A DNA stretch of 64,000 nucleotides from Dethiosulfovibrio peptidovorans (GTDB taxonomy: Bacteria; Synergistota; Synergistia; Synergistales; Dethiosulfovibrionaceae): positions 1-64,000 of the forward strand of contig PDTB01000015.1 in assembly GCA_002748665.1 (NCBI GenBank), written 5' to 3'. A model generated the notes under the pieces. The model was not told the origin of the DNA. It was given only the letters and a program-made list of their open reading frames with translations, and did not search any database. Shown piece after piece: positions 43,646-52,553 of this stretch. Each line of letters begins with the position of its first letter. Position 1 is the stretch's first letter. Both the position numbers and the translations under genes were made by a program.

Positions 43646-44857
43646 TTATTCCTTCCTCGGTGGCTCGGCGAAACGTTCTAACTGAAAGGCCACGTAGAGC
43701 CGAAGACACTCCCGAAAGTCCCGGACGTTCACTCCGAGGATATCCTCCACTTTATTCAGACGATACAGCAGGGTATTTCGATGAATGTGAAGGCTTCTGG
43801 AGGCTTCTACGAGAGAAAACCCTCCATCACACCACTGAATGATCGTGTCCCGGAGGATCGTCCAATCCCTGTGAGGCTTCAGATCCCGAACGATTCGATG
43901 GACAAATCGGTTTCTCTCCGCAGGAGGGATGTGGACAAGCAGTTCCTCCACTCTATATTCCCAGACTGGAAAGACCCCTGGCCCCTGGCGAAATTTCTTT
44001 CCCAGGCTCAGGACATTCCATGCCTCTCGGTAGGCGGACGCAAGTTCCTCCAGTCCCGAGGATGCCGACCCTACTCCTACGGCCACCTTGTGCTCCAGCT
44101 GAGCCAGAGCCTCAAGCACCGACTCTCCTACCGCTCGTCCCTCAGCATGCCACAGATCGTTCGTCAAGCCCTCAGGCAAAGCGTAGAGGATCACGTACCG
44201 ATTGTTTCCCATCATGGAGACCAGATGAGCCCGATCTTTATGGAAGAGATCCCGGATCACCCGGAGAATCCTGTTTTTTGTGGACTGGATGATCACCTCA
44301 GCGTCGGGCCCCTCGGATCGAATTTTATGGGCATACCGACCAAACTGGTACAGATCGACCCCCATAGGCATATATCGTCTGGAGGGATCATATCCAAACT
44401 CTCTGGCCCGAGCTAAGAGGTTTTTTCTATCGTGGCCACCCCGAACGTAGTGGACCATGTCGGAGACCACGGTCTGAAGGGACTGCTCCCGATACTGGGC
44501 GACCTCCAAAAGCCTTTTTTCCCGAATCATAATCTCAATATGTTTTTTCACGATCAGGGCAAAGGGACGAACGTCCCAAGGGGTTCCCCGAATGGCCATG
44601 GTCCCCACCACGTCACCGGAGAAACCGGAAATGGGATAGGTCACTCCAGGATAGGTCCCTTTAAGTCGAGAGGCCTCAGCATCGTCCACGGACTCTCCAA
44701 GACCGGATCGGATAACGTTAAGCGATGCCTCATGCAGACTCCCTACCCGCTCTGGTTGGCTTGAGCCTATGATAATCCCGTCCAAGTCGGTTATGAGAAC
44801 AGCATACCCGATAACATCAGAAGTCGAACAGGCAATCTCCTGAGCGTAGCGTTTCAC
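43646..44857 (-). CDS. CdaR-family transcriptional regulator
   Basis: About 403 residues. The N-terminal diacid-recognition domain (1-130) reads YAVLITDLDGIIIGSSQPER, then PGVTYPISGFSGDVVGTMAI. The middle GGDEF-like region follows (MGVDLYQFGR and VGVGSASSGLEELASAYREA), with the C-terminal PucR-type HTH SLVEASRSLHIHRNTLLYRL near residue 360. The family senses sugar diacids or other carboxylates. AAAGGAG abuts an ATG at 44866, so the GTG three codons later, nine bases from the site, is the better start. It is divergent from the grdE-grdB operon with about 190 bases between them, and so is a candidate regulator of that operon. Confidence 0.85.
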   Translation of the reverse strand: MKRYAQEIACSTSDVIGYAVLITDLDGIIIGSSQPERVGSLHEASLNVIRSGLGESVDDAEASRLKGTYPGVTYPISGFSGDVVGTMAIRGTPWDVRPFALIVKKHIEIMIREKRLLEVAQYREQSLQTVVSDMVHYVRGGHDRKNLLARAREFGYDPSRRYMPMGVDLYQFGRYAHKIRSEGPDAEVIIQSTKNRILRVIRDLFHKDRAHLVSMMGNNRYVILYALPEGLTNDLWHAEGRAVGESVLEALAQLEHKVAVGVGSASSGLEELASAYREAWNVLSLGKKFRQGPGVFPVWEYRVEELLVHIPPAERNRFVHRIVRDLKPHRDWTILRDTIIQWCDGGFSLVEASRSLHIHRNTLLYRLNKVEDILGVNVRDFRECLRLYVAFQLERFAEPPRKE

Positions 44858-45044
44858 CCATTTCATCTCCTTTCCGATCACAATTATACTCTTTGTACAA
44901 AAAAAAACCATCGAAGCAAAACCCCATCATTGTCTTTGGACGATGAAAGTGCCTTTGTGTGCCTGTACACTACATCAGGGGGAAAGATTCCTTAACACAT
45001 AGTCGATTGGTAACTTATGTACACATTACAAGGAGGCATGTCTG

Positions 45045-46331
45045 ATGAGGTTAGAATTGAGGCAGGTGCTCGTGAAGGACGTTCAATGGGGCGGGCCCAC
45101 CAGGGTTGAAAATCACGTTCTCTACGTGGACAAAGAGGCGCTACTTGAAAAGCTGAGTGACGATGACCGCATTGAGAGCTGGGAGGTGGATCTTGCCCGC
45201 CCCGGCGAATCCGTGCGCATCATCCCCGTTAAGGACGTAATCGAGCCTCGGGTTAAGCTGGAGGGCGGCTGCGGGTTCTTCCCGGGAGTCCTTGGCCCCA
45301 ACGAGACGGTAGGCAGCGGTGCGACATTGGTCCTCAAGGGAGCTGCTGTGGTCTCAGCCGGCCCCATCATGGCCTTCCAGGAGGGCTTTATTGATATGAG
45401 TGGCCCCGGCGCTGAGCACACGCCTTTCTCCAAGACTCAGAACGTGGTCATCCTCGCCCAGCCTAAAGACGGGCTGGAGAAACACCAGTACGAAGAGGCT
45501 CTTCGGGTGGCCGGCCTGAAAGTGGCTCTGTACCTGGCAGAGAGTTGTACCGACGCCAAGATCGACGAGGTGAAAGTCTTTGAAAAGGGTACAGTGACCG
45601 AGGAAGCGCTGAAATATCCCAACCTGCCCAAGGTGGTTCACCTGTGTATGTGCATCACCCAGGGGCTCCTTCACGACACGTATCTTTACGGTGCCGATAT
45701 GAAGTCGATTCTCCCCACGCTGGTTCATCCCAACGAAATTATCGACGGTGCCATGGTCTCCGGCAACTGCGTCTCTGCCTGCGATAAAAACACCACATGG
45801 CATCACGTAAACGACCCGGTCATTCAGGAGCTCTACGCCCTCCATGGCAAGGAGATCAACTTCTTGGGGATGATACCCACTCTGGAATCCACGGTTCTCG
45901 CTGGCAAGGAGCGCACGTCGTCCTTTAACGCAAAACTTGCCCACGAATTGGGAGCTAACGGCGTTATAATCACCGAGGAGGGCTACGGAAACCCAGATAC
46001 GGATATCTGCATGAACGTCCGCAAGTGTGAGGCTCTGGGCATCAAGACGGTGGTCATTGCCGACGAGGCCTCGGGCACTGACGGATCCAGCCAGGGGTTG
46101 GCCGACGCAACGCCAGAGCTGACGGCATTCGTCTCCGCTGGCAACGTAAACGAGATGCTCGAGGTTCCGGCCATGGACAAGATCATCGGTTACCCCGAGT
46201 CTATCGCCCATGTCTCGGGCGGTGCAGCAGAAAGTCTGAGGGAGGACGGCTCCATGTACGTCGAGCTCCAGTCCATCATCGGATCGACCTGCGAGATCGG
46301 ATCCAATCGGTCCGGTTCTCTCTGGGTGTAG
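45045..46331 (+). CDS. grdE: Glycine (or sarcosine) reductase component B, alpha/beta proprotein
   Basis: A 428-residue proprotein. Cys242, in AMVSGNCVSACDKNTTW, is the predicted self-cleavage site that yields two chains of about 25 and 20 kDa and an N-terminal pyruvoyl group on the second. Other family blocks are MRLELRQVLVKDVQWGGPTR, ARPGESVRIIPVKDVIEPRV and GVIITEEGYGNPDTDICMNV. The pyruvoyl carbonyl forms a Schiff base with the substrate amine. AGGAGG lies eight bases upstream. It is followed by grdB after 17 bases. Glycine is the default assignment because a GrdX-like protein follows. GrdA, GrdC and GrdD, needed for activity, are not in this window. Confidence 0.9.
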   Translation: MRLELRQVLVKDVQWGGPTRVENHVLYVDKEALLEKLSDDDRIESWEVDLARPGESVRIIPVKDVIEPRVKLEGGCGFFPGVLGPNETVGSGATLVLKGAAVVSAGPIMAFQEGFIDMSGPGAEHTPFSKTQNVVILAQPKDGLEKHQYEEALRVAGLKVALYLAESCTDAKIDEVKVFEKGTVTEEALKYPNLPKVVHLCMCITQGLLHDTYLYGADMKSILPTLVHPNEIIDGAMVSGNCVSACDKNTTWHHVNDPVIQELYALHGKEINFLGMIPTLESTVLAGKERTSSFNAKLAHELGANGVIITEEGYGNPDTDICMNVRKCEALGIKTVVIADEASGTDGSSQGLADATPELTAFVSAGNVNEMLEVPAMDKIIGYPESIAHVSGGAAESLREDGSMYVELQSIIGSTCEIGSNRSGSLWV

Positions 46332-46348
46332 GCGGGGAGGAATATATC

Positions 46349-47662
46349 ATGACATACAGAATTGTCCATTACATAAATCAATTCTACGCTGGAATCGGCG
46401 GAGAGGAGCAAGCTCATGTAGGCCCCGAGTCCCGGGACGGAGCCGTCGGCCCCGGGATGGCACTGGCTCAGGCTATGGGGAGTGATGCCCAGATCGTGGG
46501 CACGGTAATCTGCGGCGACAGCTACTACGGCGAGAACATGGATCAGGCTCGAAAGGCAGTCTTGGACATGATTGCCGCTTTCAAACCTGACGGAGTGGTG
46601 GCTGGACCGGGCTTTTTCGCCGGTCGGTACGGTGTTGCCTGTGGCGATGTCTGTGCCTCCGTGGAGGAGACCCTTAAGATCCCTACGGTAACTGCGCTGT
46701 ATCCCGAGAACCCAGGTGCCGAGATGTACGCACCCAAGACCTACATCGTCAAGTCCTCAGACAGCGCTCGCGGCATGAAAGACGCCGTCGAAAAAATGGC
46801 GACCCTGATCTTAAAGAGAGTCAAGGGAGAGGCTATGGGTTCCGCTGACGAGGAAGGCTACCTCTCCAGAGGCGCCCGAAAGGTCTTCTTCCACGAGAAA
46901 ACCGGAGCTCAGCGAGCCGTGGATATGTTGCTGAAAAAGATGAAAGGCGAGCCCTTCCAAACCGAGTACGAGATGCCAGTTTTCAAGAAAATCGCCCCCT
47001 CGGCGCCCGTCAAGGACCTGAAGAAGGCCACTATAGCCTTGATTACCTCGGGTGGGATCGTCCCCAAGGGGAATCCCGACAAGATCCGGGTCTCCTCCGC
47101 CGAAAGTTACGGCCGGTATGACATCACCGGAATAGACGACCTGAACGCCGAGAACTACGAATCCATCCACGGCGGCTATGACACCACCTGGGCAAACGAA
47201 AATCCCGACGTGGTTCTGCCTCTTGATGCCATGCGCCAGCTTGAAAAAGAAGGCGTCATCGGCAAGCTCCACAAATACGTCTACTGCACCACGGGAACCG
47301 GTACCGCCGTGGCACATGCCGAGAGGTTTGGCCAGGAGATCGGCGAAGAGCTGAAGGAAGCTGGAGTCGACGCCGTTATATTGACCTCCACCTGAGGCTC
47401 CTGCACTCGATGCGGTGCATCGATGTCTCGTGAGATTGAAAAACTGGCCGATATTCCCGTAGTCCAGATGGCTACAATCGTACCCATCATGTTGACCGTG
47501 GGTGCCAACCGGATCGTCCCGGGCGTGGCCATCCCCCATCCCCTTGGAGCCCCCGACCTGGGGCCTGAGGGGGACTTAAAGACCAGGAAAAAACTGCTCA
47601 CAAAGGCCTTTGAAGCTATGACAACGGCCATTTCAGAGCAAACAGTGTTCAAAGCCTTCTAA
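46349..47662 (+). CDS. grdB: Glycine reductase component B, selenocysteine gamma subunit
   Basis: Reading through the TGA at 47393-47395 gives 437 residues, the usual GrdB length, with selenocysteine 349 in TST-U-GSCTRCGASMS (UxxCxxC). The front half has VHYINQFYAGIGGEEQAHVG and VAGPGFFAGRYGVACGDVCA, the middle GSADEEGYLSRGARKVFFHE, and the tail IPHPLGAPDLGPEGDL. The selenol attacks the alpha carbon of the substrate held by the GrdE pyruvoyl and transfers the carboxymethyl group to GrdA. The frame continues for 88 residues after the TGA with family sequence, and a perfect hairpin follows the codon. It lies 17 bases after grdE. Confidence 0.94.
47408..47422 (+). promoter_or_regulatory. SECIS hairpin of grdB
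   Basis: CGATGC-GGT-GCATCG, a perfect six-base stem with a GGT loop placed 18 bases after the UGA, in exactly the register of the minus-strand Grd selenoprotein gene. Confidence 0.8.
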
Positions 47663-47691
47663 GCATACTCACAGCGCACCATATCCTATGA

Positions 47692-47720
47692 GAGGGGCGG
47701 TCTCTTTGAGGCCGCCCCTC
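47692..47720 (+). repeat. GC-rich hairpin between grdB and grdX
   Basis: GAGGGGCGG pairs with CCGCCCCTC around an eleven-base loop, with a C-run rather than a T-run after it. It may stabilise the grdEB message or partly terminate before grdX. Confidence 0.5.
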
Positions 47721-47742
47721 CCCCCCTGAAAGGATTGAGCTT

Positions 47743-48111
47743 ATGATGATCGTGGTGACCAACAACGAGAACGTACAAGCTATCGTCCCGTCGGTGGACT
47801 GGGTCGAGGGCACCCCCTTGGACGTAATCACCCGAGTGGAAACTCTGCTCCAACAGGGCTATAGACTGGTCACCAGTCCACTTTCAGCCAACAACAGATT
47901 AAACCGATCACCCTATCGCTCGGTGATCATGAGCTCCACCTCTACCTGGAACGGAGACGACTTGGCCCTTCTGCAACGAGCCCGCTCGCTTATAGAACGT
48001 CAAGGGATGGTCTCGGACAAGAGCGCCGAGGCTGATTATCGGTGGCTTGACGCCGAATTAACCCGCGTGGCCTGGGGACAAAGTTCATACGGGGACATGG
48101 AGAACAAGTGA
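47743..48111 (+). CDS. grdX: GrdX-like protein
   Basis: A 122-residue soluble protein. The N-terminus MMIVVTNNENVQAIVPSVDW resembles GrdX, a small protein of unknown function encoded with glycine reductase genes in clostridia. The middle LDVITRVETLLQQGYRLVTS and NNRLNRSPYRSVIMS segments are also conserved in my recollection of the family. AAAGGA lies upstream of the doubled ATG. Position right after grdB supports the name. It has no catalytic motif I recognise. Confidence 0.75.
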   Translation: MMIVVTNNENVQAIVPSVDWVEGTPLDVITRVETLLQQGYRLVTSPLSANNRLNRSPYRSVIMSSTSTWNGDDLALLQRARSLIERQGMVSDKSAEADYRWLDAELTRVAWGQSSYGDMENK

Positions 48112-48565
48112 TAGACCTGTTGTTGTGTTGATGAGGTCGTGTGTGTGCCTCTGGTTGACAATGGCACATGCGTCTCTCCAGCTATGAGCTCTATGTCTAT
48201 GTCAAGAAGAGAACACACCGAACCCCCATCAGAATATCCGTTCCAAAATGGGACAGGTCCTCGGAAGTTCCAGAGCCGAAACAAAAAGACTGCGTATCTA
48301 CAAACCGCCCTCCCTACGGAATTGAGGCGCCTCAGACCGTCGACGAAATCCCTTTTTTCTCTTCGTTCAGAGAATAACGGAATTATGTGCGCACAGAGCT
48401 CAAGGATTTTTGTCGTAAGTGGAATCTCTGGCTCTGGGCACAGTCGAGATGCCCCTGAAGGCCATGAAAGAGACAATCCGCCCTGACGTTTATCTAACGA
48501 TACAACGCCGGGGCGGATTTATTAACACCTTGCTTGCGTCCCTCAAAAGGACCGTTGTTCGTCCG
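48112..48565 (+). other. Non-coding stretch with a terminator-like hairpin
   Basis: No frame here has a ribosome site or recognisable sequence. Near its end AATCCGCCC and GGGCGGATT (48475-48519) form a nine-base stem with a long loop followed by TATT, a probable terminator for the grd operon. I looked for a selenocysteine tRNA because the region follows grd genes and found none. Confidence 0.5.
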
Positions 48566-49852
48566 CTATTTTCTCCCTAGGAACAACGGCAGTGCCAAGA
48601 AAGGAAGGATAAACAAGGAAAAACCTGCGTTACAGCCGGAACCGCTGGAGTCTGCGCTGGGAGGAACGCCAGGAGATCTCTCCGGGGTGGAGGGTTTTGC
48701 AGGGCCTATAATTACAAGTCCGGGGTCTTCCTCTGCGTTTACTCCGGTGCTGATAACCATGATGTTGGACTTCTCGGAATATCCGCTGAAGTTCTGGACC
48801 TTGAACGACCATTCCCCGGGCGTATTGTCATTGGCAGGAACCTCGACAGCGCCTTTTCCATTTTGCAGCTCAAGGGTTCTGTACAGAGTTCCATTGGGTG
48901 TGTACATATCAACAGTACATGAGTACGAGTTCATCAAAGCGCTTTCCGAGAAAGCGTTTTTCGCCGATTCGGAAAAATCGTATATCCTGAGAAAAAATTT
49001 TGCAACGCCGCTGGGCACAATTTTTACCGGAATCCCGAGATTTTTTGCACTGGAAAGGGAGCTACTGTTGCTGGCAACCAGGTGGGATGGCGGGATGTTA
49101 TTTTCGACAAACTCCTCGTTAACAATACTGTTGATCGCGGTAGTGTCAGCGAAGAACTCCAGAACGTCCTTTGCGTCTTTTGTCATTCCCTCTTCTGTAT
49201 GGAAGGTAGTGTAAAGGATTGTACCATTACCCGCTTTGAAAAGAATCGCCAACTTGGCGTCCTGGATGGGCCCCCCAAAGGTCATGACATCACCTGTGAT
49301 CAGTGGCTTGCACTTATGCCCACCGGAACTCTTGATTACGGACCAAGAAGATAAGTCATAATGAATAGATATTTTGTCCTTGCCTTTCAGATACTTTTTA
49401 AGACCATTTTCCTTTATGTATCCGGTGGTGAAACCTTCCTCGCCACTATCTTCAAAAGTAAAACCCCAAGGTTCAAGGTAGTTATGCGCCCAATCGGAAA
49501 TGTACAGACTACCTCCCTCCTCGACGAATTTCTTAACCTTGTTCAGGACACCGCTATGCGGGGTATCTGAACCACAATTGATGTAAAGCTGACTGACCTC
49601 GCTTAAATCATAGTTCTCCAGTTCACGACCATCAATGATAGAGTGAGCTCTATTCATCTTCTCAAGAACCGATTCAATGGAATCAAAATCTCCCCTAACG
49701 ACGACGGCGTTCTTCCCTCCTGCACTCTTTTGCCCAATTGACACGGGATGCCCTGTAGGCTTGAACTCAGACGCATACGATACTCCAATTCCAAAAGACA
49801 CAAGACCTGAGATCACAAAAAACACACGGAAAAATGCTGTTAACCTTTTCAT
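48566..49852 (-). CDS. Secreted protein with Synerg-CTERM sorting tail
   Basis: A 428-residue exported protein. The signal peptide (residues 1-25, LTAFFRVFFVISGLVSFGIG) precedes a domain of about 230 residues that looks like a DUF4350/GATase-like fold: KFVEEGGSLYISDWAHNYLE, then GNGTILYTTFHTEEGMTKDA. A second beta-rich domain spans about 250-385. The C-terminus is a Ser/Pro linker, SGSGCNAGF, a hydrophobic helix and GRK, matching the tripartite Synerg-CTERM signal found in Synergistota. The Cys in GCNAG is probably the processing or anchoring residue. The start ATG follows GGAGG by eight bases. Function unknown; surface display is inferred from the tail. Confidence 0.82.
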   Translation of the reverse strand: MKRLTAFFRVFFVISGLVSFGIGVSYASEFKPTGHPVSIGQKSAGGKNAVVVRGDFDSIESVLEKMNRAHSIIDGRELENYDLSEVSQLYINCGSDTPHSGVLNKVKKFVEEGGSLYISDWAHNYLEPWGFTFEDSGEEGFTTGYIKENGLKKYLKGKDKISIHYDLSSWSVIKSSGGHKCKPLITGDVMTFGGPIQDAKLAILFKAGNGTILYTTFHTEEGMTKDAKDVLEFFADTTAINSIVNEEFVENNIPPSHLVASNSSSLSSAKNLGIPVKIVPSGVAKFFLRIYDFSESAKNAFSESALMNSYSCTVDMYTPNGTLYRTLELQNGKGAVEVPANDNTPGEWSFKVQNFSGYSEKSNIMVISTGVNAEEDPGLVIIGPAKPSTPERSPGVPPSADSSGSGCNAGFSLFILPFLALPLFLGRK

Positions 49853-49948
49853 GATAAGAAACCTCCGCCATACTTCAAAATTTTTTCGAAACAAACAAAA
49901 AATAAACTAATTAAACTAAAAATACCCATCAATATCCGCATTAGAAGA

Positions 49949-49976
49949 TGGCATCCCCTCCATTTCAGGGATGCCA
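49949..49976 (-). repeat. Hairpin in the 5' region of the Synerg-CTERM gene
   Basis: TGGCATCCC and GGGATGCCA form a perfect nine-base stem with a ten-base loop, 97 bases before the start codon. It could be a leader structure or a terminator of unknown upstream transcription. Confidence 0.45.
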
Positions 49977-50656
49977 CGCCAGCCGAGAATTTTATATCTC
50001 AGAACATCCCTCTCTCAGGATTGCTTTTACAATGATAAAAATATCAGTCAAAAAAACATTGGTGGGGAAGATTTTAAACTGATAGTCTAAAACGAAAAAA
50101 ATTCTTAAAAACGCTCTTCCTGAAAGTGGAACCCATTGCCTTCCTCGTTTATACTCAAGACGGGATCGATTTCTCATGCAAACAGAGAAACATCCTGCAG
50201 AAGAAACCGCTTACAATAGCCTCAGGAGACAGATCTACAGATCGAAGATCCAACGCAAGGGGTTCTCCGCACGAGACATCGGAGCAACCCAAGCTCCCTC
50301 TTTTGTCGAGGTGCCTCTCCTTTTGCCTCTGATCTCACACATACCAAAACCCATACTTTAAATATATAGCAATATAGCAATAAAATGTATATAAACAAGA
50401 CGCCATAGAGGAGATAAAACAAACCTTGACTAACATACTTCCACCTCTCCTCCCAGTCAAGTACAGCCATGAATCCATTGTGACGAGACAGAGTTTAAAA
50501 TTATTAAAAAGAGGAAAAACCACTAAAAACCTCGGGCATGAGCATTCTGAGAACGACGGGTATCAGAACGCCAGATACAGGAGCCCCTGTTACAGGGAAG
50601 AACAAAGGGCTGGGAAGAGATACATCCTGTTTCAGGACGCACAGGAGGTCGTATAT
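49977..50656. other. AT-rich intergenic region, no gene seen
   Basis: About 680 bases with low GC, oligo-A tracts and short frames only. None of the possible peptides has a ribosome site plus recognisable sequence. It may contain the Synerg-CTERM gene promoter on the minus strand. Confidence 0.5.
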
Positions 50657-52168
50657 TTAGAGAAGCATGTTTTCATGGTCCATGTATCGAAGATGCCAAT
50701 CGAAGGCTGAAGCCAGATCGTGGGGCTCATGGCCTCCCCGCCGCTCTGCTATTCGTAGGTAGTCTCGAAGGAGAGGCCGATAGTCTGGATGAGCACATCG
50801 ATCGATCATGAGACAACTTCGTTCCCTCGGTATGAGTCCTCTGAGGTCGGCGACACCGTGTTCGGTCACCACCACGTCCACGTCGTGCTCCGTGTGATCC
50901 ACGTGGGAACAAAACGGAACGATCCGGGATATCCGTCCTTCATCGGTGACCGAGGGGCAGAGAAAAACGCTCAAGAAGGCATTTCTCGCAAAGTCTCCCG
51001 AGCCGCCTATACCGTTGATCATCCGGCTTCCCATGGCCACCGTGGAGTTAACGTGACCGTAGAGGTCCACTTCAAGCGCCGTGTTCACGGCGATGAGACC
51101 TAAGCGACGGATGATCTCCGGGTGGTTGCTGATTTCCTGGGGACGGAGTACCGCTTTTTTGCGTATTTCCTCAAGCCGATGACGCAGCTGCTTCGCTCCC
51201 TCAGGGGAGTTGGTAAAGGCCGTTCCCGACATCTGGCAAACCTTGCCCCGTTCCAAAAGATCGAGCATAGAATCCTGTATGACCTCAGTGTATATTCGAA
51301 GATCGTCGGTGGGCCAATCAACCAAGCCACCGATAACGGCGTTAGCCACATTGCCTACCCCAGCCTGGATGGGAAGCAAACCGGGAGGAACGGTACCGGC
51401 TTTGACCTCCATGGACAAAAAATCCAACAGATTGTCCGCCATGGCCTGAGAGACAGAATCTGGAGCTTTCATGGCATTCAGGTGGTCTGGCACATCACAA
51501 GGAGAGACCGCCACGATTTTTTCTATGGGACACGGGATGTAGGGCGTGCCAATTCGGTCGTTGACTTCCAAGACATGGAGCGGCTTTCGGAAGGGGGGTT
51601 CTGCAGGGATAAAAACATCATGAATACCCTCTAAATCCTGGGGCTGGGTAACGTTTACCTCCACGATAACCCGATCAGCAGCAGCGACAAAACTGGGCGA
51701 GTTCCCCACGGACGTGGTGGGAACAAGATGCCCTTCTTCCGTGATGGCACAGACTTCGATGATGGCGACATCCATATTGCCGTAAAAACCGTAGCGGAGG
51801 TTTTGGGGCGTCATGGACAGATGCATATCCTGAAAGCCCACCTGACCAGCGTTGATGGAGCCTCGGATGGCCTTACCTGTTTGGTAAGGGAAACGATAGG
51901 CGATGGCTCCCGCCTCGGCAAGACGTCCGTCCAGCTCGGGGGCGACAGACGCACCTGTCCAGAGGGTGAGGTTTTTGGGGCCTCCGGCCAGAGCTCGGTC
52001 GGCCATGGCCGAGGGGACTGCCTTGGGGTAACCCGCTGGGGTAAAGCCACTACACCCCACGACGTTCCCCTCCTGAATATAGAGGGTCGCTTCCTCCGGC
52101 GCCATCAATCTGGACCTTAGGGCAGGGCATCGGATTCGATCTCGTACCTGGTCGAACAAATCGCTCAT
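50657..52168 (-). CDS. Acetyl-CoA hydrolase/transferase family protein (succinyl-CoA:acetate CoA-transferase type)
   Basis: A 503-residue enzyme of the Cat1/AarC group. N-terminal GNVVGCSGFTPAGYPKAVPS is the CoA-binding glycine loop. AGVGNVANAVIGGLVDWPTD leads into the active-site strand YTEVIQDSMLDLLERG, where the Glu forms the glutamyl-CoA intermediate. GTAFTNSPEGAKQLRHR and GHVNSTVAMGSRMINGIGGS are class-specific. It moves CoA between succinate, acetate or propionate. The ATG at 52168 follows AAAGGAGAA by seven bases; an upstream in-frame ATG lacks a site. Expression is controlled by a cobalamin riboswitch, linking it to B12-dependent methylmalonyl-CoA metabolism, by inference. Confidence 0.88.
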   Translation of the reverse strand: MSDLFDQVRDRIRCPALRSRLMAPEEATLYIQEGNVVGCSGFTPAGYPKAVPSAMADRALAGGPKNLTLWTGASVAPELDGRLAEAGAIAYRFPYQTGKAIRGSINAGQVGFQDMHLSMTPQNLRYGFYGNMDVAIIEVCAITEEGHLVPTTSVGNSPSFVAAADRVIVEVNVTQPQDLEGIHDVFIPAEPPFRKPLHVLEVNDRIGTPYIPCPIEKIVAVSPCDVPDHLNAMKAPDSVSQAMADNLLDFLSMEVKAGTVPPGLLPIQAGVGNVANAVIGGLVDWPTDDLRIYTEVIQDSMLDLLERGKVCQMSGTAFTNSPEGAKQLRHRLEEIRKKAVLRPQEISNHPEIIRRLGLIAVNTALEVDLYGHVNSTVAMGSRMINGIGGSGDFARNAFLSVFLCPSVTDEGRISRIVPFCSHVDHTEHDVDVVVTEHGVADLRGLIPRERSCLMIDRCAHPDYRPLLRDYLRIAERRGGHEPHDLASAFDWHLRYMDHENMLL

Positions 52169-52195
52169 GTCTTTTCTCCTTTTGTAGGCCATGCA

Positions 52196-52228
52196 AATAA
52201 AAAGAGACGTCCTTTGAGGACGCCTCTA
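52196..52228 (-). terminator. Riboswitch-controlled intrinsic terminator
   Basis: On the minus strand GAGGCGTCC pairs with GGACGTCTC (one G-U) around a five-base loop, followed by TTTTTATT. It lies between the cobalamin aptamer and the coding start and is the likely off-state of the switch. Confidence 0.8.
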
Positions 52229-52254
52229 AATCAGCAACACGAAAAAACACCCCG

Positions 52255-52462
52255 TCCACTCACAAAGGACGGCGAGTCTCCGCTTGCCCCGAATCCTCGC
52301 AGGGGTCGTAGGTCTCGTCCTCAGGCCGGTATCCTGGCTTCCCTCATCCGCCCGTCAAGCCTTCCCGGAGAGATTCCAGTGGCTATGATCGACAAACGTC
52401 AGGTACACAGTGGCGGGTCCGCGCCGGATTTTCACCGGTCTTCCCTGTCACCTGAGAACGCT
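52255..52462 (-). promoter_or_regulatory. Cobalamin (AdoCbl-type) riboswitch
   Basis: The minus strand contains GGTGACAGGGAAGACCGGTG, AAAATCCGGCGCGGACCCGC with CACTGT, and the B12 box AGCCAGGATACCGGCCT, the conserved order of a class I cobalamin aptamer. A second hairpin, CCGTCC with GGACGG, lies just after it and may be the antiterminator element. It should shut off the CoA-transferase gene when B12 is plentiful, through the terminator that follows. Confidence 0.9.
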
Positions 52463-52477
52463 TAAGTTGTAGGAGCC

Positions 52478-52505
52478 ATTATACCCATCTTTTTCAAAAG
52501 GACAA
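52478..52505 (-). promoter_or_regulatory. Promoter for the cobalamin-riboswitch transcript
   Basis: On the minus strand TTGTCC and a perfect TATAAT are 16 bases apart, placing the RNA start about ten bases before the aptamer. Confidence 0.7.
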
Positions 52506-52553
52506 TCCTGTATATAGACAAAAGCACACACGATTGATTTTTTCCTCAACGAG

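Noticed and set aside
45354-46211. 285-codon minus-strand frame opposite grdE
   Set aside because: Shadow frame caused by high GC at codon position three; grdE on the other strand has unmistakable family motifs.
48112-48565. Possible selenocysteine tRNA or other RNA gene after grdX
   Set aside because: No T-loop GGTTCGA-like sequence or acceptor pairing could be found; only a terminator-like hairpin.
50126-50710. Several short frames in the AT-rich gap at 50 kb
   Set aside because: No start signals and no recognisable motifs; they look like random open frames.
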